Origin: Nanobdellota archaeon
Lineage (GTDB): Archaea > Nanobdellota > Nanobdellia > Woesearchaeales > JAGLXL01
Assembly: GCA_023132895.1 (NCBI GenBank)
Contig: JAGLXL010000001.1
Span: forward strand, 185,268-249,267
Length of the DNA stretch: 64,000 bases
Direction of reading: 5' to 3'
Below are positions 50,117 to 59,730 of this stretch, in pieces. The notes below the pieces were generated by a model. That model saw only the letters and a program-made list of their open reading frames with translations, was not told the DNA's origin and did not search any database. The stretch's first letter is position 1. Each line of letters starts with the position of its first letter. Position numbers and translations under genes: made by a program.

Positions 50117-51406
50117 TTATTCAAGTGTTTTCTTGATCAAGTCAATACACATACCAGCGGCAACTGTTTGTCCTGAGTCACGGACAGCGAATCTTGACAT
50201 TTGTGGAATGTCTTTTTGTGTTTCGATGACCAAGGGCTGGACTGGTTTGACCTTGACAATAGCAGCATCGCCGTTCTTGATAAAGTCTGGCTTTTCTTCA
50301 AGAACTTCTCCAGTTGCTGGATTTAATTTCTTGACAATTTCTGTGACTTGACAAGCTACCTGAGCAGTGTGGATGTGGAAAACCGGGGTGTAGCCAATAG
50401 TAATAACTGAGGGATGGTTCAAAACAACAATCTGTGCTGTGAATTCAGTTGCAACAGTTGGAACATTGTCTGTTGTTCCTAAAACATCGCCACGAGCAAT
50501 GTCTTTTTTACCAATGCCACGAACGTTGAAACCAACGTTATCTCCAGGTTCAGCTGTCTGAACTTGTTCATGGTGCATCTCAATAGACTTTAGTTCACCA
50601 ATAACACCTTTACCTTCCCGGCCAGGAACAAAGATAACTTTTTGTCCGACTTTCATAACTCCAGTTTCAACACGGCCAACAGGAACAACACCGATACCAG
50701 TGATGTTATAGACGTCCTGAATTGGCAGTCTTAAAGGTAATTCAGTTGGCTTTTCAGGTTCTTTTAATTCGTCCAATTGTTCTAACAAGATTTTACCAGT
50801 GTACCAAGGCATGTTTTCTGATTTCTTGGCAACATTGTCGCCTTTTAAAGAAGCCATGGGGATAAAAGCAATTTCATCTGGTTTGTAGCCGACTGATTTT
50901 AGCAATTTAGAAACATCTTCAACAACAGCCTTAAACTTAGCTTCGTCATAATTAACCATATCCATCTTGTTGACAGCAATGATTAATTGTGAAACACCCA
51001 AGGTTTTTGACAGGAAAATGTGTTCTTTGGTCTGGGCCATAACACCATCGTTAGCAGCAACACAGACAACACCGGCGTCAGCTTGGCTTGCTCCGGTGAT
51101 CATGTTTTTGATAAAGTCTCTGTGTCCTGGTGCGTCAATAATAGTGAAATAGTATTTAGGAGTGTCAAATCTCTTGTGAGCCAAGTCAATAGTAACTCCT
51201 CTTTCCTGTTCTTCTTTCAAATTGTCCATGATGAAAGCAAATTCAAATCCTTTTTTGCCTAATTCTTCAGCTCTTTGAGTAAGTTTTCTCATGGTCTGCT
51301 CGTCAATATTACCTGAATCAAAGAGTAATCTACCAACAGTGGTTGATTTACCGTGATCTACGTGTCCGATAAAGACGAGGTTAATATGTACTTTTTCTTT
51401 TGCCAT
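50117..51406 (-). CDS. tuf: Translation elongation factor EF-1A
   Basis: A 429-aa GTPase with G1 GHVDHGKST (14-22), G3 DAPGH, G4 NKMD and the archaeal/eukaryotic insert [19 protein letters not shown]. It delivers aminoacyl-tRNA to the ribosomal A site. Domains 2 and 3 are complete ([32 protein letters not shown]). A 70-bp gap separates it from EF-2 upstream. Confidence 0.98.
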   Translation of the reverse strand: MAKEKVHINLVFIGHVDHGKSTTVGRLLFDSGNIDEQTMRKLTQRAEELGKKGFEFAFIMDNLKEEQERGVTIDLAHKRFDTPKYYFTIIDAPGHRDFIKNMITGASQADAGVVCVAANDGVMAQTKEHIFLSKTLGVSQLIIAVNKMDMVNYDEAKFKAVVEDVSKLLKSVGYKPDEIAFIPMASLKGDNVAKKSENMPWYTGKILLEQLDELKEPEKPTELPLRLPIQDVYNITGIGVVPVGRVETGVMKVGQKVIFVPGREGKGVIGELKSIEMHHEQVQTAEPGDNVGFNVRGIGKKDIARGDVLGTTDNVPTVATEFTAQIVVLNHPSVITIGYTPVFHIHTAQVACQVTEIVKKLNPATGEVLEEKPDFIKNGDAAIVKVKPVQPLVIETQKDIPQMSRFAVRDSGQTVAAGMCIDLIKKTLE

Positions 51407-51476
51407 TTTAATTTACCCCTCCGTAAATATAATATTGATTAATGTTTTAAGTAGTGATTTATAAAGGTTGCGGTGA

Positions 51477-53657
51477 TTAAGCTCCTAACGCGCCTTCTGA
51501 AATTCCTTTTCTTTCGACAATCTGGTTTTTGATCTTGTCCTGCAGTTCGTTTGGTAACTTCTCAAACATCTGGTCGATTAAACTTGAATTTCCACGACCA
51601 GCAGTGCCTGAACGCAAGTCAGATGACCAGCCTAAGAGCTCATTAACCGGCATTTTAGCTCTAATGACAGTTAAAGTGCCTTCTTGATTCATTTCAATCA
51701 GCTGTCCACGTTTTGAACTGACCAACTTAGACAATTCACCCATGTATTCAATAGGTGCCTCGATTCTTAAAACCTGCAATGGTTCAAATAACATAGGAGT
51801 TGCCTGCATCATAGCGCCTTTGATACCTTCACGAACAGCTGGATACAACTGAGCCGGGCCTCGGTGGATTGCATCTTCATGCAGTTTACAATCAGTCATA
51901 GTGACCATGACCTTGATACATGGTTCTTTTGCCAAAGGTCCGGCATTCATGACATCTTCAAACATATCTAAAACCATTTCAATAATTTCATTGATATGGA
52001 CAATACCCCTGGTTCCGTCTAAGAAAATGTTGCCTTTGTGGATGTCCCTGACTTTGGAAGCTTTTTTAGCGTCCCAGCCAAATTCCCTCAAACCTTCGGT
52101 TAAGATGTTGTCTTTTTTCTTAAATCGGCCAATTGGTAATTTACCTTCTTTAATGGCCTGAGCCAAATCATTTGGAATTGGTTCAACTTTGAAAAAGAGA
52201 TGGTTGTGCTTGTTAGGGGATTTACCCATGGCTTCTGGCGAAGGTTTGGTAATGGTTTCCCGATAAACAACAATTGGCGGTGAAGTATTGACATCAACGC
52301 CTTTTTCTGACTTGATTCTGTTTTCAATGATTTCTAAGTGCAGTTCACCCATACCGTGCATTAAGTGTTCGCCTGTTTCTTCATTGATTTCAATGATGAT
52401 GGTAGGATCTTCTTTAGAAACTTGTCTCAAAACTTCAATTAGTTTTGGAAGGTCAGCAGGTTTAGTTGCTTCAATAGATTTAGTAATAACTGGTTCAAAC
52501 AAATGTGAGATTTTTTCAAAAGGTTCAGATGGTTTGTTGGTGATGGTTTCACCTGGCATACCAGCTTTCATTCCTGAAAGACCGATGATGTTTCCGGCAG
52601 GTACGTTGTCAACAATCTCTTTCTTAGCGCCATTGTAAATATAAATTTGCTGTACGCGGAGATCTTGTTTAGCTAAGTTTAAGTGGACATTGTCTCCTTT
52701 TGAAATCCGGCCGCTGAATAACCGGCCAGCAGAGATTTCTCCGGCCTGCGGATCAACAACAACTTTAGTGATGACGAAAAACAAAGGACCGTCTTGGTTG
52801 CATGATAGAAGAGATTTGCCGTCTTCTGATTCTAAATCGCCGTGCCAGATTCTTGGAATCCTGTATTTCTGAGCATCAATTGGATTGGGATTGTGTTCAA
52901 TAACCATGTTCAAGATAACTTCATGCAAAGGAGCTTTTTTCTTAAGCTCTTTCCATTTTTCTTCTCCACCTGAATAGGCATTGATAATGTCTTTGAAAGA
53001 CAAATCTTTTTTCTTCATATAGGGGAGGGACATGCCCCAATTATGGAAGGCTGAACCAAAGGCAACACTGCCTTTTTCCACGTTAACCTGCCATTCTTTT
53101 TTGTATTCTTCAGGAGCAATAGCTTCAATGAGTTTGTTAACTTCAGCAATTTGTTTGATGAATCTTTGCTGTATGGCTTCGGGTGTTAATTGCAGTTCTT
53201 TCATTAAACGGTCGACCTTGTTGATGAATAAAACTGGTCTGACACGCTCTTTCAAAGCTTGTCTTAAGACAGTTTCTGTCTGCGGCATGCAGCCTTCAAC
53301 TGCGCAAATTAAGACAATAGCACCATCAACAGCTCTCATAGCTCTGGTAACGTCACCGCCAAAATCAACGTGGCCTGGTGTGTCAATCAAATTAATTAAA
53401 AATTCCTTGTCTTCGTAATCGTGAACCATGGAAACATTAGCGGCATCAATGGTGATGCCTCGAGCTTGTTCGTCTTCATGAAAATCTAATTGTAAAGCTT
53501 TACCAGCTAATTCTTCAGACATCATGCCAGCGCCGGCTAATAAGTTATCGGAGAAGGTGGTCTTGCCATGATCAATGTGTGCACAGACACCAATATTACG
53601 AATGTTTTTGGGTGATTTCATCAGCCGCGTAACGCGGTCAACCATTTTTTCTGCCAT
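51477..53657 (-). CDS. fusA: Translation elongation factor EF-2
   Basis: A 726-aa GTPase for ribosomal translocation. G1 is AHIDHGKTT near residues 26-34, G3 DTPGH and G4 NKVD. The domain IV tip LHEDAIHRGPAQLYPAVR retains the histidine converted to diphthamide, in line with Dph6 in this window. Length and domain order are normal for archaea. It is 11 bp downstream of ndk. Confidence 0.98.
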   Translation of the reverse strand: MAEKMVDRVTRLMKSPKNIRNIGVCAHIDHGKTTFSDNLLAGAGMMSEELAGKALQLDFHEDEQARGITIDAANVSMVHDYEDKEFLINLIDTPGHVDFGGDVTRAMRAVDGAIVLICAVEGCMPQTETVLRQALKERVRPVLFINKVDRLMKELQLTPEAIQQRFIKQIAEVNKLIEAIAPEEYKKEWQVNVEKGSVAFGSAFHNWGMSLPYMKKKDLSFKDIINAYSGGEEKWKELKKKAPLHEVILNMVIEHNPNPIDAQKYRIPRIWHGDLESEDGKSLLSCNQDGPLFFVITKVVVDPQAGEISAGRLFSGRISKGDNVHLNLAKQDLRVQQIYIYNGAKKEIVDNVPAGNIIGLSGMKAGMPGETITNKPSEPFEKISHLFEPVITKSIEATKPADLPKLIEVLRQVSKEDPTIIIEINEETGEHLMHGMGELHLEIIENRIKSEKGVDVNTSPPIVVYRETITKPSPEAMGKSPNKHNHLFFKVEPIPNDLAQAIKEGKLPIGRFKKKDNILTEGLREFGWDAKKASKVRDIHKGNIFLDGTRGIVHINEIIEMVLDMFEDVMNAGPLAKEPCIKVMVTMTDCKLHEDAIHRGPAQLYPAVREGIKGAMMQATPMLFEPLQVLRIEAPIEYMGELSKLVSSKRGQLIEMNQEGTLTVIRAKMPVNELLGWSSDLRSGTAGRGNSSLIDQMFEKLPNELQDKIKNQIVERKGISEGALGA

Positions 53658-53668
53658 AATTCTTCCTC

Positions 53669-54148
53669 CTACATAGTATGTTTTTGATGAGCTGTCTGAT
53701 ATGAGTGCAGTTCTTGTTTTTTAAACCACAATTTAATTTCATCTTTGGCTTCGGCTTTGTTGCCAGAAGCATGGATTAGATTTTTAACAGCCACTCCTTT
53801 TTTGTCAGCGTATTCATAACTGACATGAGCATAATCTCCTCTGATTGTTCCTGGCGGTGCTTTTCGGGGTTCGGTGGGACCGACCATTTTTCTGACTTGC
53901 TCGACAGCATGAACACCTTCAAGAATCATAGCGACAACAGGTCCTTCTGTAATCATGGCTTCTAAAGTCGGATAAAAAGCTTTTTTGACATGAGCGCTGT
54001 AATGCTTTTTAGCAAAAGCTTTGTCAATCCAGACCATTTTCATGCCGATGATGGTCAATCCGGCTTTTTCAAATCTAGTGGTGAGTTCTCCGATTAAACC
54101 TCGTTGAACTCCGTCTGGTTTTATGAGGACTAAGGTTTGTTCTTTCAT
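53669..54148 (-). CDS. ndk: Nucleoside diphosphate kinase
   Basis: A 159-aa enzyme that equalises NTP pools. Signatures are [35 protein letters not shown] and [12 protein letters not shown], holding the catalytic His (usually NxxHgSDS; here the SDS is changed to SGN). It overlaps L24e by 4 bp, as in the common archaeal L7Ae-S28e-L24e-Ndk operon. Confidence 0.96.
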   Translation of the reverse strand: MKEQTLVLIKPDGVQRGLIGELTTRFEKAGLTIIGMKMVWIDKAFAKKHYSAHVKKAFYPTLEAMITEGPVVAMILEGVHAVEQVRKMVGPTEPRKAPPGTIRGDYAHVSYEYADKKGVAVKNLIHASGNKAEAKDEIKLWFKKQELHSYQTAHQKHTM

Positions 54149-54333
54149 TTTTTACCTCCTTTTTTTGCAGCAGCAGCTTTGGTCCATCTTTGAGCAGATG
54201 GTTTTCTTTTTAATTTAAGCATGTTTTTTTCGCATTTGTTAGTGCAAAAATACAATATTTTTCCGTCCTTCTTGACATACATCTTGCCAGTGGCTGGCTT
54301 GATGACGTTTTCACAAAATGAACATCTTACCAT
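54145..54333 (-). CDS. rpl24e: Large ribosomal subunit protein L24e
   Basis: A 62-aa zinc-binding protein: [20 protein letters not shown]... [16 protein letters not shown], with the C-x2-C...C-x3-C pattern. ATG 54333 is preceded by GGAGGTT at standard distance, so the in-frame start at 54363 is rejected. Confidence 0.95.
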   Translation of the reverse strand: MVRCSFCENVIKPATGKMYVKKDGKILYFCTNKCEKNMLKLKRKPSAQRWTKAAAAKKGGKK

Positions 54334-54389
54334 TGTTGATAACCTCCGGTTATTAACACACAAGGAAATTTTTAATTTCCTGTGTTTCT

Positions 54390-54923
54390 TTAACCTCTAC
54401 GTCCAGTATTTAATCTCTGGGCCTCGATTTCAGTTTCAGTGAGCATAAGGATGTCTCCAACCCTGATAGGTCCTTTGACATTTCTTCTGATAGTCTTGCC
54501 TTTGTCTCTACCATCAGTAACAAAACATCTGACCTGGATAGCTTCTCCTCGAGTTCCAGTTCGGCCGACAATTTCCTTGACTTCAGCAGGAATGCCTCTG
54601 GTGAATCTAATTTCTGGTTCTGGTCTTGAAGAAACCTTTGGTTTTTGAGAAACATTCTGTTTCTCTAAACCTTTTTGGGAATCCTTTGGATTTCCTAAAC
54701 CTTCTCTTTGAGAAGTCTTCGACTTCCCTAAGTCTTTTTGAGAATCTTTGGGATTCTCTAAACCTTCTCTTTGAGAAGTTTTCAACTTCTCTAAGCCTTT
54801 CTCGTTTTCACTCGAAAGCTTTGGAAGTTTCTCGTTTCCACTCGAAAGCTTCGGAAGCTTCTCACTTTTGTTTGAAGGTTTCTTTGAAACTTTTTCACTT
54901 TCGTTCAAATGTTTTTTTTCCAT
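54390..54923 (-). CDS. rps28e: Small ribosomal subunit protein S28e with long repetitive N-terminal extension
   Basis: The C-terminal 67 aa (111-177: [20 protein letters not shown]... [12 protein letters not shown]) are a normal S28e, a 30S protein near the mRNA exit. Preceding it is a unique 106-aa, Lys/Ser/Glu-rich, disordered-looking tail made of repeats: two [13 protein letters not shown] units and two of about 20 aa of the form [16 protein letters not shown]. There is no in-frame ATG, GTG or TTG close to the usual S28e start, so the extension seems translated. It starts 2 bp after L7Ae. Confidence 0.9.
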   Translation of the reverse strand: MEKKHLNESEKVSKKPSNKSEKLPKLSSGNEKLPKLSSENEKGLEKLKTSQREGLENPKDSQKDLGKSKTSQREGLGNPKDSQKGLEKQNVSQKPKVSSRPEPEIRFTRGIPAEVKEIVGRTGTRGEAIQVRCFVTDGRDKGKTIRRNVKGPIRVGDILMLTETEIEAQRLNTGRRG

Positions 54924-54925
54924 TT

Positions 54926-55243
54926 TTACTTCAACTCAGCGATTTGTTTTTTAGCTTCTCCTTCGCTAAGTATTGCAATAGCTGCAGTTCCTACTTGTAA
55001 TCCAGCAGCAGCGCCTAAATCATCTTTTTTTGGCACTTCTCTGTGAGGAATGCCTTTTTCTTTGGCTAGCAATGGTAAGTGCATAATAACTTCTTTGGGG
55101 TTTACGTCTGAGGCTGTAACTACAAGTTTTGCTGTGCCTCTTTCTAAAGCTTTGGTGGCTTCGTTAGAGCCTTTTTTGATTTTACCGGTTTTTCTAGCTA
55201 ATTCAACGATTTCTAATATTTTATCTGAACTTTCATCTGCCAT
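54926..55243 (-). CDS. rpl7ae: Ribosomal protein L7Ae
   Basis: A 105-aa kink-turn binder: [39 protein letters not shown] and [19 protein letters not shown]. In archaea L7Ae is in the 50S subunit, C/D and H/ACA sRNPs and RNase P. It is the first gene of the translation operon running leftward. The region upstream has a promoter-like AT tract before the divergent 122-aa gene. Confidence 0.97.
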   Translation of the reverse strand: MADESSDKILEIVELARKTGKIKKGSNEATKALERGTAKLVVTASDVNPKEVIMHLPLLAKEKGIPHREVPKKDDLGAAAGLQVGTAAIAILSEGEAKKQIAELK

Positions 55244-55424
55244 GTTGTTTTCCTCCGTGAAGGTGTAATAAGAATCATTACCCCTCGTTCATCCCTGATG
55301 GGATTCATTAGTCACAGGTTGAGGTTGAATTATTGGTGGTGGTTTATAAAGGTTGCTGTTGAAGGAAAGGTTTGTGAGTAATTCTTGGGAAAATTTTTAA
55401 ACAATGTTTGCTTTTTAATTAACC

Positions 55425-55793
55425 ATGAAGAAAAGATTTATTGTTTTGATTATTGTTGTATTAATAATATTGGTTGCTTCTTTATTTATTTACTCCCATC
55501 TTAAAATTAAATATTTCCCAGGGGTCTGCACTTATGAGGAAGCAGACGGATTTAAAATAGATGCTGCCTGCAACCAATTAACAATTTCATTTGATGCAGA
55601 AAATACAGAAGAGATAAGATCAATCATACATGAACATGATGGTAAAATTATTGATAAAATATTAGAAAATTTTTGGTTGGTCTATGTACCAAAAGAAGAA
55701 AAATTGTATCAATTAAAAGAAGTTCTTGACCAAAAAGAAGGAGTTAGTGCTGGTTTTAATATGATAACTGTGGGTGAAATAGGTTCTGGATAA
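55425..55793 (+). CDS. Signal-anchored hypothetical protein, 122 aa
   Basis: An N-terminal apolar helix (residues 5-24: FIVLIIVVLIILVASLFIYS) is followed by a small alpha/beta domain with two cysteines. Probably exported and anchored in the membrane. Not recognised. A TATA-like TTTTTAAACAATG tract lies at 55394-55405. Confidence 0.65.
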   Translation: MKKRFIVLIIVVLIILVASLFIYSHLKIKYFPGVCTYEEADGFKIDAACNQLTISFDAENTEEIRSIIHEHDGKIIDKILENFWLVYVPKEEKLYQLKEVLDQKEGVSAGFNMITVGEIGSG

Positions 55794-55814
55794 ATTTAAC
55801 TCTAAATTGAAATG

Positions 55815-56036
55815 TTATTGCCAAATAAAAAATGTTATTAAAGAAAGTAAAAGGAAGATTATCCAACAAATTATTGCCAAAGGCAAATAATACTTAAAGA
55901 AATCATCTTTCTTTATTGTTTTAACAGTAAAAAATATAGACAAGGACAAAAATATTAATACCAAAATAAGGTTGGTTATTGTTCCTAATCTATCAAAAAA
56001 TAAAAATACTCCATCAAAAGGGGTACTCCTTACCAT
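55815..56036 (-). CDS. Small two-helix membrane protein, 73 aa
   Basis: Two hydrophobic helices (about 18-38 and 48-70: YYLPLAIICWIIFLLLSLIT) separated by a short basic loop (KTIKKDDFFKY). Not recognised; monocistronic. Confidence 0.6.
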   Translation of the reverse strand: MVRSTPFDGVFLFFDRLGTITNLILVLIFLSLSIFFTVKTIKKDDFFKYYLPLAIICWIIFLLLSLITFFIWQ

Positions 56037-56067
56037 TTAGAGAATAAAGCTAATTTTCTTTATAAAT

Positions 56068-56145
56068 TTAACTTAAAAGCTTTCTGACAATTCCTTTGAC
56101 AGCATCGACTTCTATTTCTTCTAGTTTTTTTCTTGTCATTTTCAT
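56068..56145 (-). CDS. Possible 25-aa microprotein overlapping end of next gene
   Basis: ATG 56145 overlaps the stop of the 246-aa gene (ATGA) and encodes MKMTRKKLEEIEVDAVKGIV followed by RKLLS. The overlap arrangement resembles real coupled genes, but the length is short; it could be the remnant of a longer gene. Confidence 0.35.
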   Translation of the reverse strand: MKMTRKKLEEIEVDAVKGIVRKLLS

Positions 56146-56882
56146 CCATCTCTCTGCATAATGTGATACGCATAAACTGCATCTTGGCCTTTGTCTGTTA
56201 GGATAAAACTAATATCATGCTCCATCAAGTACTTGATTAAAGCTCTTCTTGGTTCCCATCTGTAAGAGTCTTTGCCTTCTCTTCCAACTTCAGGAAAAAC
56301 AACAAAGGCCTCTTCTTTTTGTGGTAGTTGGACATCTATAGGATGATCGCCAGCCAATACTTGCCTGAAATCCAGCAAATTGCCTTTTTGGTCTTTGTCC
56401 ATTTTAAGATGATAAAGAGTCAAAAAATCTCCGTGGCCTGAAAAAACTATTCCTGGTATTCCCCCATCAGATACTTTTCTTTTACCCTCGAGAGGTTTTC
56501 CAAAGACTTCTCCACTTTCCATGGCTTGTTCTAACTGGGAAAATAATTCTTGTCCTTGGCCTTTTTCAGGAATGATATAAATTTGGGGATTGTCGATATA
56601 AGATAATTTTGTATCTAAGGGAAAGTCATATTCATACTCTTTTGAATAAAACTCTGCTTGTAGTTTTGCTGATTCTAAAGGAATTAAAATTTTTTCTAAA
56701 GGTGGGTATTTTTGATAAAACCCTAATTCCATTTTTAGATCTTCATCTTTTTCCCAATCTTCTCCAAAACGTTGAATAGTATCTTCTAAATCATAATTTA
56801 GCCATTCATCTATTACTCTCTTTCTCCATTCTGGATCGTCTTGTTGTTCAACGAATTCTTTCATGTTTGATGTGATTTTCAT
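56142..56882 (-). CDS. Hypothetical protein, 246 aa
   Basis: Not recognised. A soluble, acidic alpha/beta protein (GIPGIVFSGHGDFLTLYHLKM). It overlaps the 266-aa gene upstream by 4 bp, so both are made together. Some pattern similarity exists in the YxKxxP(P/H)...L segments of the two proteins, but I cannot call them paralogs. Confidence 0.65.
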   Translation of the reverse strand: MKITSNMKEFVEQQDDPEWRKRVIDEWLNYDLEDTIQRFGEDWEKDEDLKMELGFYQKYPPLEKILIPLESAKLQAEFYSKEYEYDFPLDTKLSYIDNPQIYIIPEKGQGQELFSQLEQAMESGEVFGKPLEGKRKVSDGGIPGIVFSGHGDFLTLYHLKMDKDQKGNLLDFRQVLAGDHPIDVQLPQKEEAFVVFPEVGREGKDSYRWEPRRALIKYLMEHDISFILTDKGQDAVYAYHIMQRDG

Positions 56883-57679
56883 TTTTGTTTTTCTTCTTTT
56901 TGATCTTGTGCAAATACTATTTTAAATGGCTTTCTCGAAGGTGGTGTTTGATAGATTGGGTCATATCCTTTTTGATGAAAAAAATGCATCATATCCAAAA
57001 CAGTATCAATACTCGCACCTGTGCCATACCTATCATCTTTATCCATATCAGGAGTAAAATGAAACTTAACAAAAGCTTTAGGATCTTTTGTCTGAGAGTT
57101 AGAATACTCTTTTATTCTTTCAAAATCTCTGTCTTTGTCTTTAATTTCCATACCATAAACCACTGCATAAAACTGTGTTCCTTTATGTCTAGTCATACGA
57201 ATTGTATGATCTTTATCCTTATCAAAAAGATCTTCTATAAATTCATCAAAACTGCATCTGCCTTCGCTATATTCCTCTATTCGAAAAATTTCAGATTTAG
57301 TAGTTAAATATTCTCGTAAATCTTTTAATAAAGAATCTTTACTCTCACCAAAAACATATAACTCAGAATGGTCAAAAAAATATAAGTAATGAGGATGTGT
57401 TTTTTGATAAAATTGAACACGTTTTTCTATCTTTTCTTTTATCTGTTCAATACGTTTTGGATCTCTTTCAAATCCCCGAAATTTTAGACCCCTCTTTGCT
57501 TCTTCTTCTGGACTAACTAAACCTAATTCCATTAATTCTTTGTCAAGAGTAGACCTTTCAAAAGTGCTAGAAAATTCTACTCTTAAATCTAATAATTTTT
57601 GAGCATCAAATACTTTCAATGTATCTTCGCCAAACTCCTCTTCTTTGATTAGTGCTTGTGTTAATAGGCTTTCTTTCAT
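56879..57679 (-). CDS. Hypothetical protein, 266 aa
   Basis: Not recognised. A soluble, charged alpha/beta protein (VQFYQKTHPHYLYFFDHSELYVFGE; AFVKFHFTPDMDKDDRYGTGAS). It forms an operon with the 64-aa membrane protein before it and the 246-aa protein after it. Confidence 0.65.
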   Translation of the reverse strand: MKESLLTQALIKEEEFGEDTLKVFDAQKLLDLRVEFSSTFERSTLDKELMELGLVSPEEEAKRGLKFRGFERDPKRIEQIKEKIEKRVQFYQKTHPHYLYFFDHSELYVFGESKDSLLKDLREYLTTKSEIFRIEEYSEGRCSFDEFIEDLFDKDKDHTIRMTRHKGTQFYAVVYGMEIKDKDRDFERIKEYSNSQTKDPKAFVKFHFTPDMDKDDRYGTGASIDTVLDMMHFFHQKGYDPIYQTPPSRKPFKIVFAQDQKEEKQK

Positions 57680-57693
57680 TTTTATTTTCCTCC

Positions 57694-57888
57694 TTATGAA
57701 TCTAAAACTACCAAATAAAGTGTTTTGGCCATTATCGTAGCAAAAAATACTGCAAAGACAGTCGCAAAAAGAAATCTCATAGAGATCCCAACAATAAAAC
57801 CAATTATGATTAGTTCAATTGCTTTTTTGATTCCGCTTTCAATGGCTTTTTTGATGAGCTTTTTCTTTTGGATTTGTTTGATTGGCAT
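57694..57888 (-). CDS. Small membrane protein, 64 aa
   Basis: A basic N-terminus (MPIKQIQKKKLIKKAIESGI) and a long apolar C-terminal half that could form two short helices. GAGGTAA lies before ATG 57888. It is the first gene of the leftward unknown operon. Confidence 0.6.
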   Translation of the reverse strand: MPIKQIQKKKLIKKAIESGIKKAIELIIIGFIVGISMRFLFATVFAVFFATIMAKTLYLVVLDS

Positions 57889-57957
57889 TTTGTTTACCTC
57901 ATTAATTGTTACTTATTAGTTATAACAGAAATGGATAGTAAAGTATATAAAGTTATT

Positions 57958-57976
57958 CTACTACCTTTAGTAGTAG
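57958..57976 (+). promoter_or_regulatory. Inverted repeat at TrmB gene start (candidate autoregulatory operator)
   Basis: CTACTAC-CTTTA-GTAGTAG is a perfect 7-bp inverted repeat ending 1 bp before ATG 57978. The TATA box (GTATATAAAG, 57943-57952) puts the transcription start at about 57975, so the mRNA is probably leaderless and the repeat covers the start site. Confidence 0.6.
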
Positions 57977-57977
57977 T

Positions 57978-58718
57978 ATGATATTAGAGAATTTAGGCTT
58001 AAATTCAAAGGAAATTAGTATTTACCTAGAGTTGCTTAAATGGGGAGCTTCGACTACTGGTAAAATCTGCAAAGAAACTGGCATTCCAAGTTCTAAGGTT
58101 TATCCTTATCTAGAATCTTTAGTTAAGAAAGGCTTAGTAAGCTATAGTATAATTGCTGGAGCAAAGCATTTCAAAGCAAACTCTCCGCAGTTGTTAAAAG
58201 AGTTATTGAAGTCTCGGAAAGAAGAGATTAAGAAAACTGAGGTTAGTTTGCAGAATGAAATCAATAAATTAATGAAAATTAAGCCTGAGCATGAATTGAA
58301 GCACGAGTTTAATTTGCATGAAGGGTTGACTGGAATTCGGGCAGCAACTGAATTGGTTTTAGAGGTTTTAAAGCCTGGGCAAGCTTATTGTGTGAGCATG
58401 AGTTCTGCTGAGATAATATCTAAATTAAATGAGTATTTTATGGATTTTCATAAGAGGAGAGTTAAAAAGAAAATTTGGTTCAAACTGATCTTAGATGAAA
58501 GTGCTCGGAAATATGGTGAGGAAAGAGCTGAATTGCCTTATACTGAGTCAAGGTATTTAGCGAATTTTAATGCTAAGGCAGAGTTTGGTGTTTTTGGTGA
58601 TTATTTTATGACTGGTGTTTTTTTTGGTCAGCCATATCAGTTTGTAATCAAGAATCCACATATTGCAAATGCTTTTCAGAAACAATTTGATTTTCTTTGG
58701 GAATTAGCCAAAAAGTAA
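57978..58718 (+). CDS. TrmB-family transcriptional regulator
   Basis: A 246-aa protein with an N-terminal TrmB winged helix (LENLGLNSKEISIYLELLKWGASTTGKICKETGIPSSKVYPYLESL), a connecting helix and a C-terminal effector-like domain (from about 105). Sugar-responsive relatives repress or activate transport and glycolysis genes. The partner gene is not obvious here; kae1 follows after 28 bp. A palindrome over its own start suggests autoregulation. Confidence 0.88.
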   Translation: MILENLGLNSKEISIYLELLKWGASTTGKICKETGIPSSKVYPYLESLVKKGLVSYSIIAGAKHFKANSPQLLKELLKSRKEEIKKTEVSLQNEINKLMKIKPEHELKHEFNLHEGLTGIRAATELVLEVLKPGQAYCVSMSSAEIISKLNEYFMDFHKRRVKKKIWFKLILDESARKYGEERAELPYTESRYLANFNAKAEFGVFGDYFMTGVFFGQPYQFVIKNPHIANAFQKQFDFLWELAKK

Positions 58719-58746
58719 ATAAAGTGCTGGTTTTCTTAGAGTTAAA

Positions 58747-59718
58747 ATGAAAGTCTTAGGAATTGAGAGTACAGCACATACATTTTCAGTTGGTGTGGTT
58801 GATGGTAAGAAGATATTGTCAAATGTAATTGATAGTTTTACAACTAAGAAAGGCGGCATCAAACCTTATGATGTGGCTGAGCATCATACTAAAGTTTGTC
58901 ATGAGGTTTTGGAAAAGGCTTTGAAAGAAGCAAAATTATCAATGAAAGATATTGATTTGATTGCTTTTTCGCAAGGTCCTGGTTTGGGGCATACTTTGAG
59001 AATTGGTGCTTTTTTTGCCCGGTCATTGGCTTTGCGTTTTAAGAAAAAAATTGTTGGTGTCAATCATTGCATTGCGCATCTGTCAATTGGTGAATTAACT
59101 GGTGCCAAAGATCCTGTATTATTGTATGCTTCTGGTGTCAATACTCAAGTGATTGCGTATGAAGGCGGCAAGTATCGGATTTTTGGTGAAACTTTAGATA
59201 TGGGTGTTGGTAATTTTTTAGATTCTGTGGGTCGGTTGATGGATTTAGGTTTTCCTGGCGGTCCGAAGTTGGAGAAACTGGCCTTGAAAGGAAAGAAGTT
59301 CATTGAAATGCCTTATGTTGTCAAGGGAATGGATGTTTCTTTTGGCGGTCTTTATAGTTTTGTCAAAAATAAATTAGGAAAATTTAGAAAAGAAGATTTG
59401 GCTTATTCAATCCAGGAAACTATTTTTGCGATGTTATTGGAAGTTGCTGAGAGAGCCATGGCGCACACTGGAAAAAAAGAATTGTTGTTAGGTGGTGGCG
59501 TGGCCTGCAATTCTAGGTTTCAGGAAATGGCTCAGAAAATGTGTGCTGAAAGAAAAGCAAAGTGTTTCATCCCTGAAAAGAAACTGTTAATTGACAATGG
59601 GGCCATGATAGGTTACCAAGGTTTGTTAGAATACAAAGCAGGCAAAAGACAAAAGATTTCTGACACTAAAATCAAACCTTACTGGCGAACTGATGAAGTT
59701 AAGGTTAATTGGAAATAA
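58747..59718 (+). CDS. kae1: Kae1/TsaD, catalytic subunit of KEOPS (t6A37 synthesis)
   Basis: A 323-aa ASKHA-fold enzyme: LGIESTAHTFSVGVV, SQGPGLGHTLRIG, the metal motif NHCIAH near residues 108-113, LDMGVGNFLDSVGRLMDLGFPGGP and LLGGGVACNSRF. It transfers the threonylcarbamoyl group to A37 of tRNAs. Bud32 is encoded separately at 26.0 kb. It follows the TrmB gene closely. Confidence 0.96.
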   Translation: MKVLGIESTAHTFSVGVVDGKKILSNVIDSFTTKKGGIKPYDVAEHHTKVCHEVLEKALKEAKLSMKDIDLIAFSQGPGLGHTLRIGAFFARSLALRFKKKIVGVNHCIAHLSIGELTGAKDPVLLYASGVNTQVIAYEGGKYRIFGETLDMGVGNFLDSVGRLMDLGFPGGPKLEKLALKGKKFIEMPYVVKGMDVSFGGLYSFVKNKLGKFRKEDLAYSIQETIFAMLLEVAERAMAHTGKKELLLGGGVACNSRFQEMAQKMCAERKAKCFIPEKKLLIDNGAMIGYQGLLEYKAGKRQKISDTKIKPYWRTDEVKVNWK

Positions 59719-59730
59719 AAAAAATAGTTT

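Noticed and set aside
57725..57919. 64-aa hydrophobic open frame on the plus strand
   Set aside because: Antisense to the 64-aa membrane protein, which has a good RBS; hydrophobicity mirrors the opposite strand.
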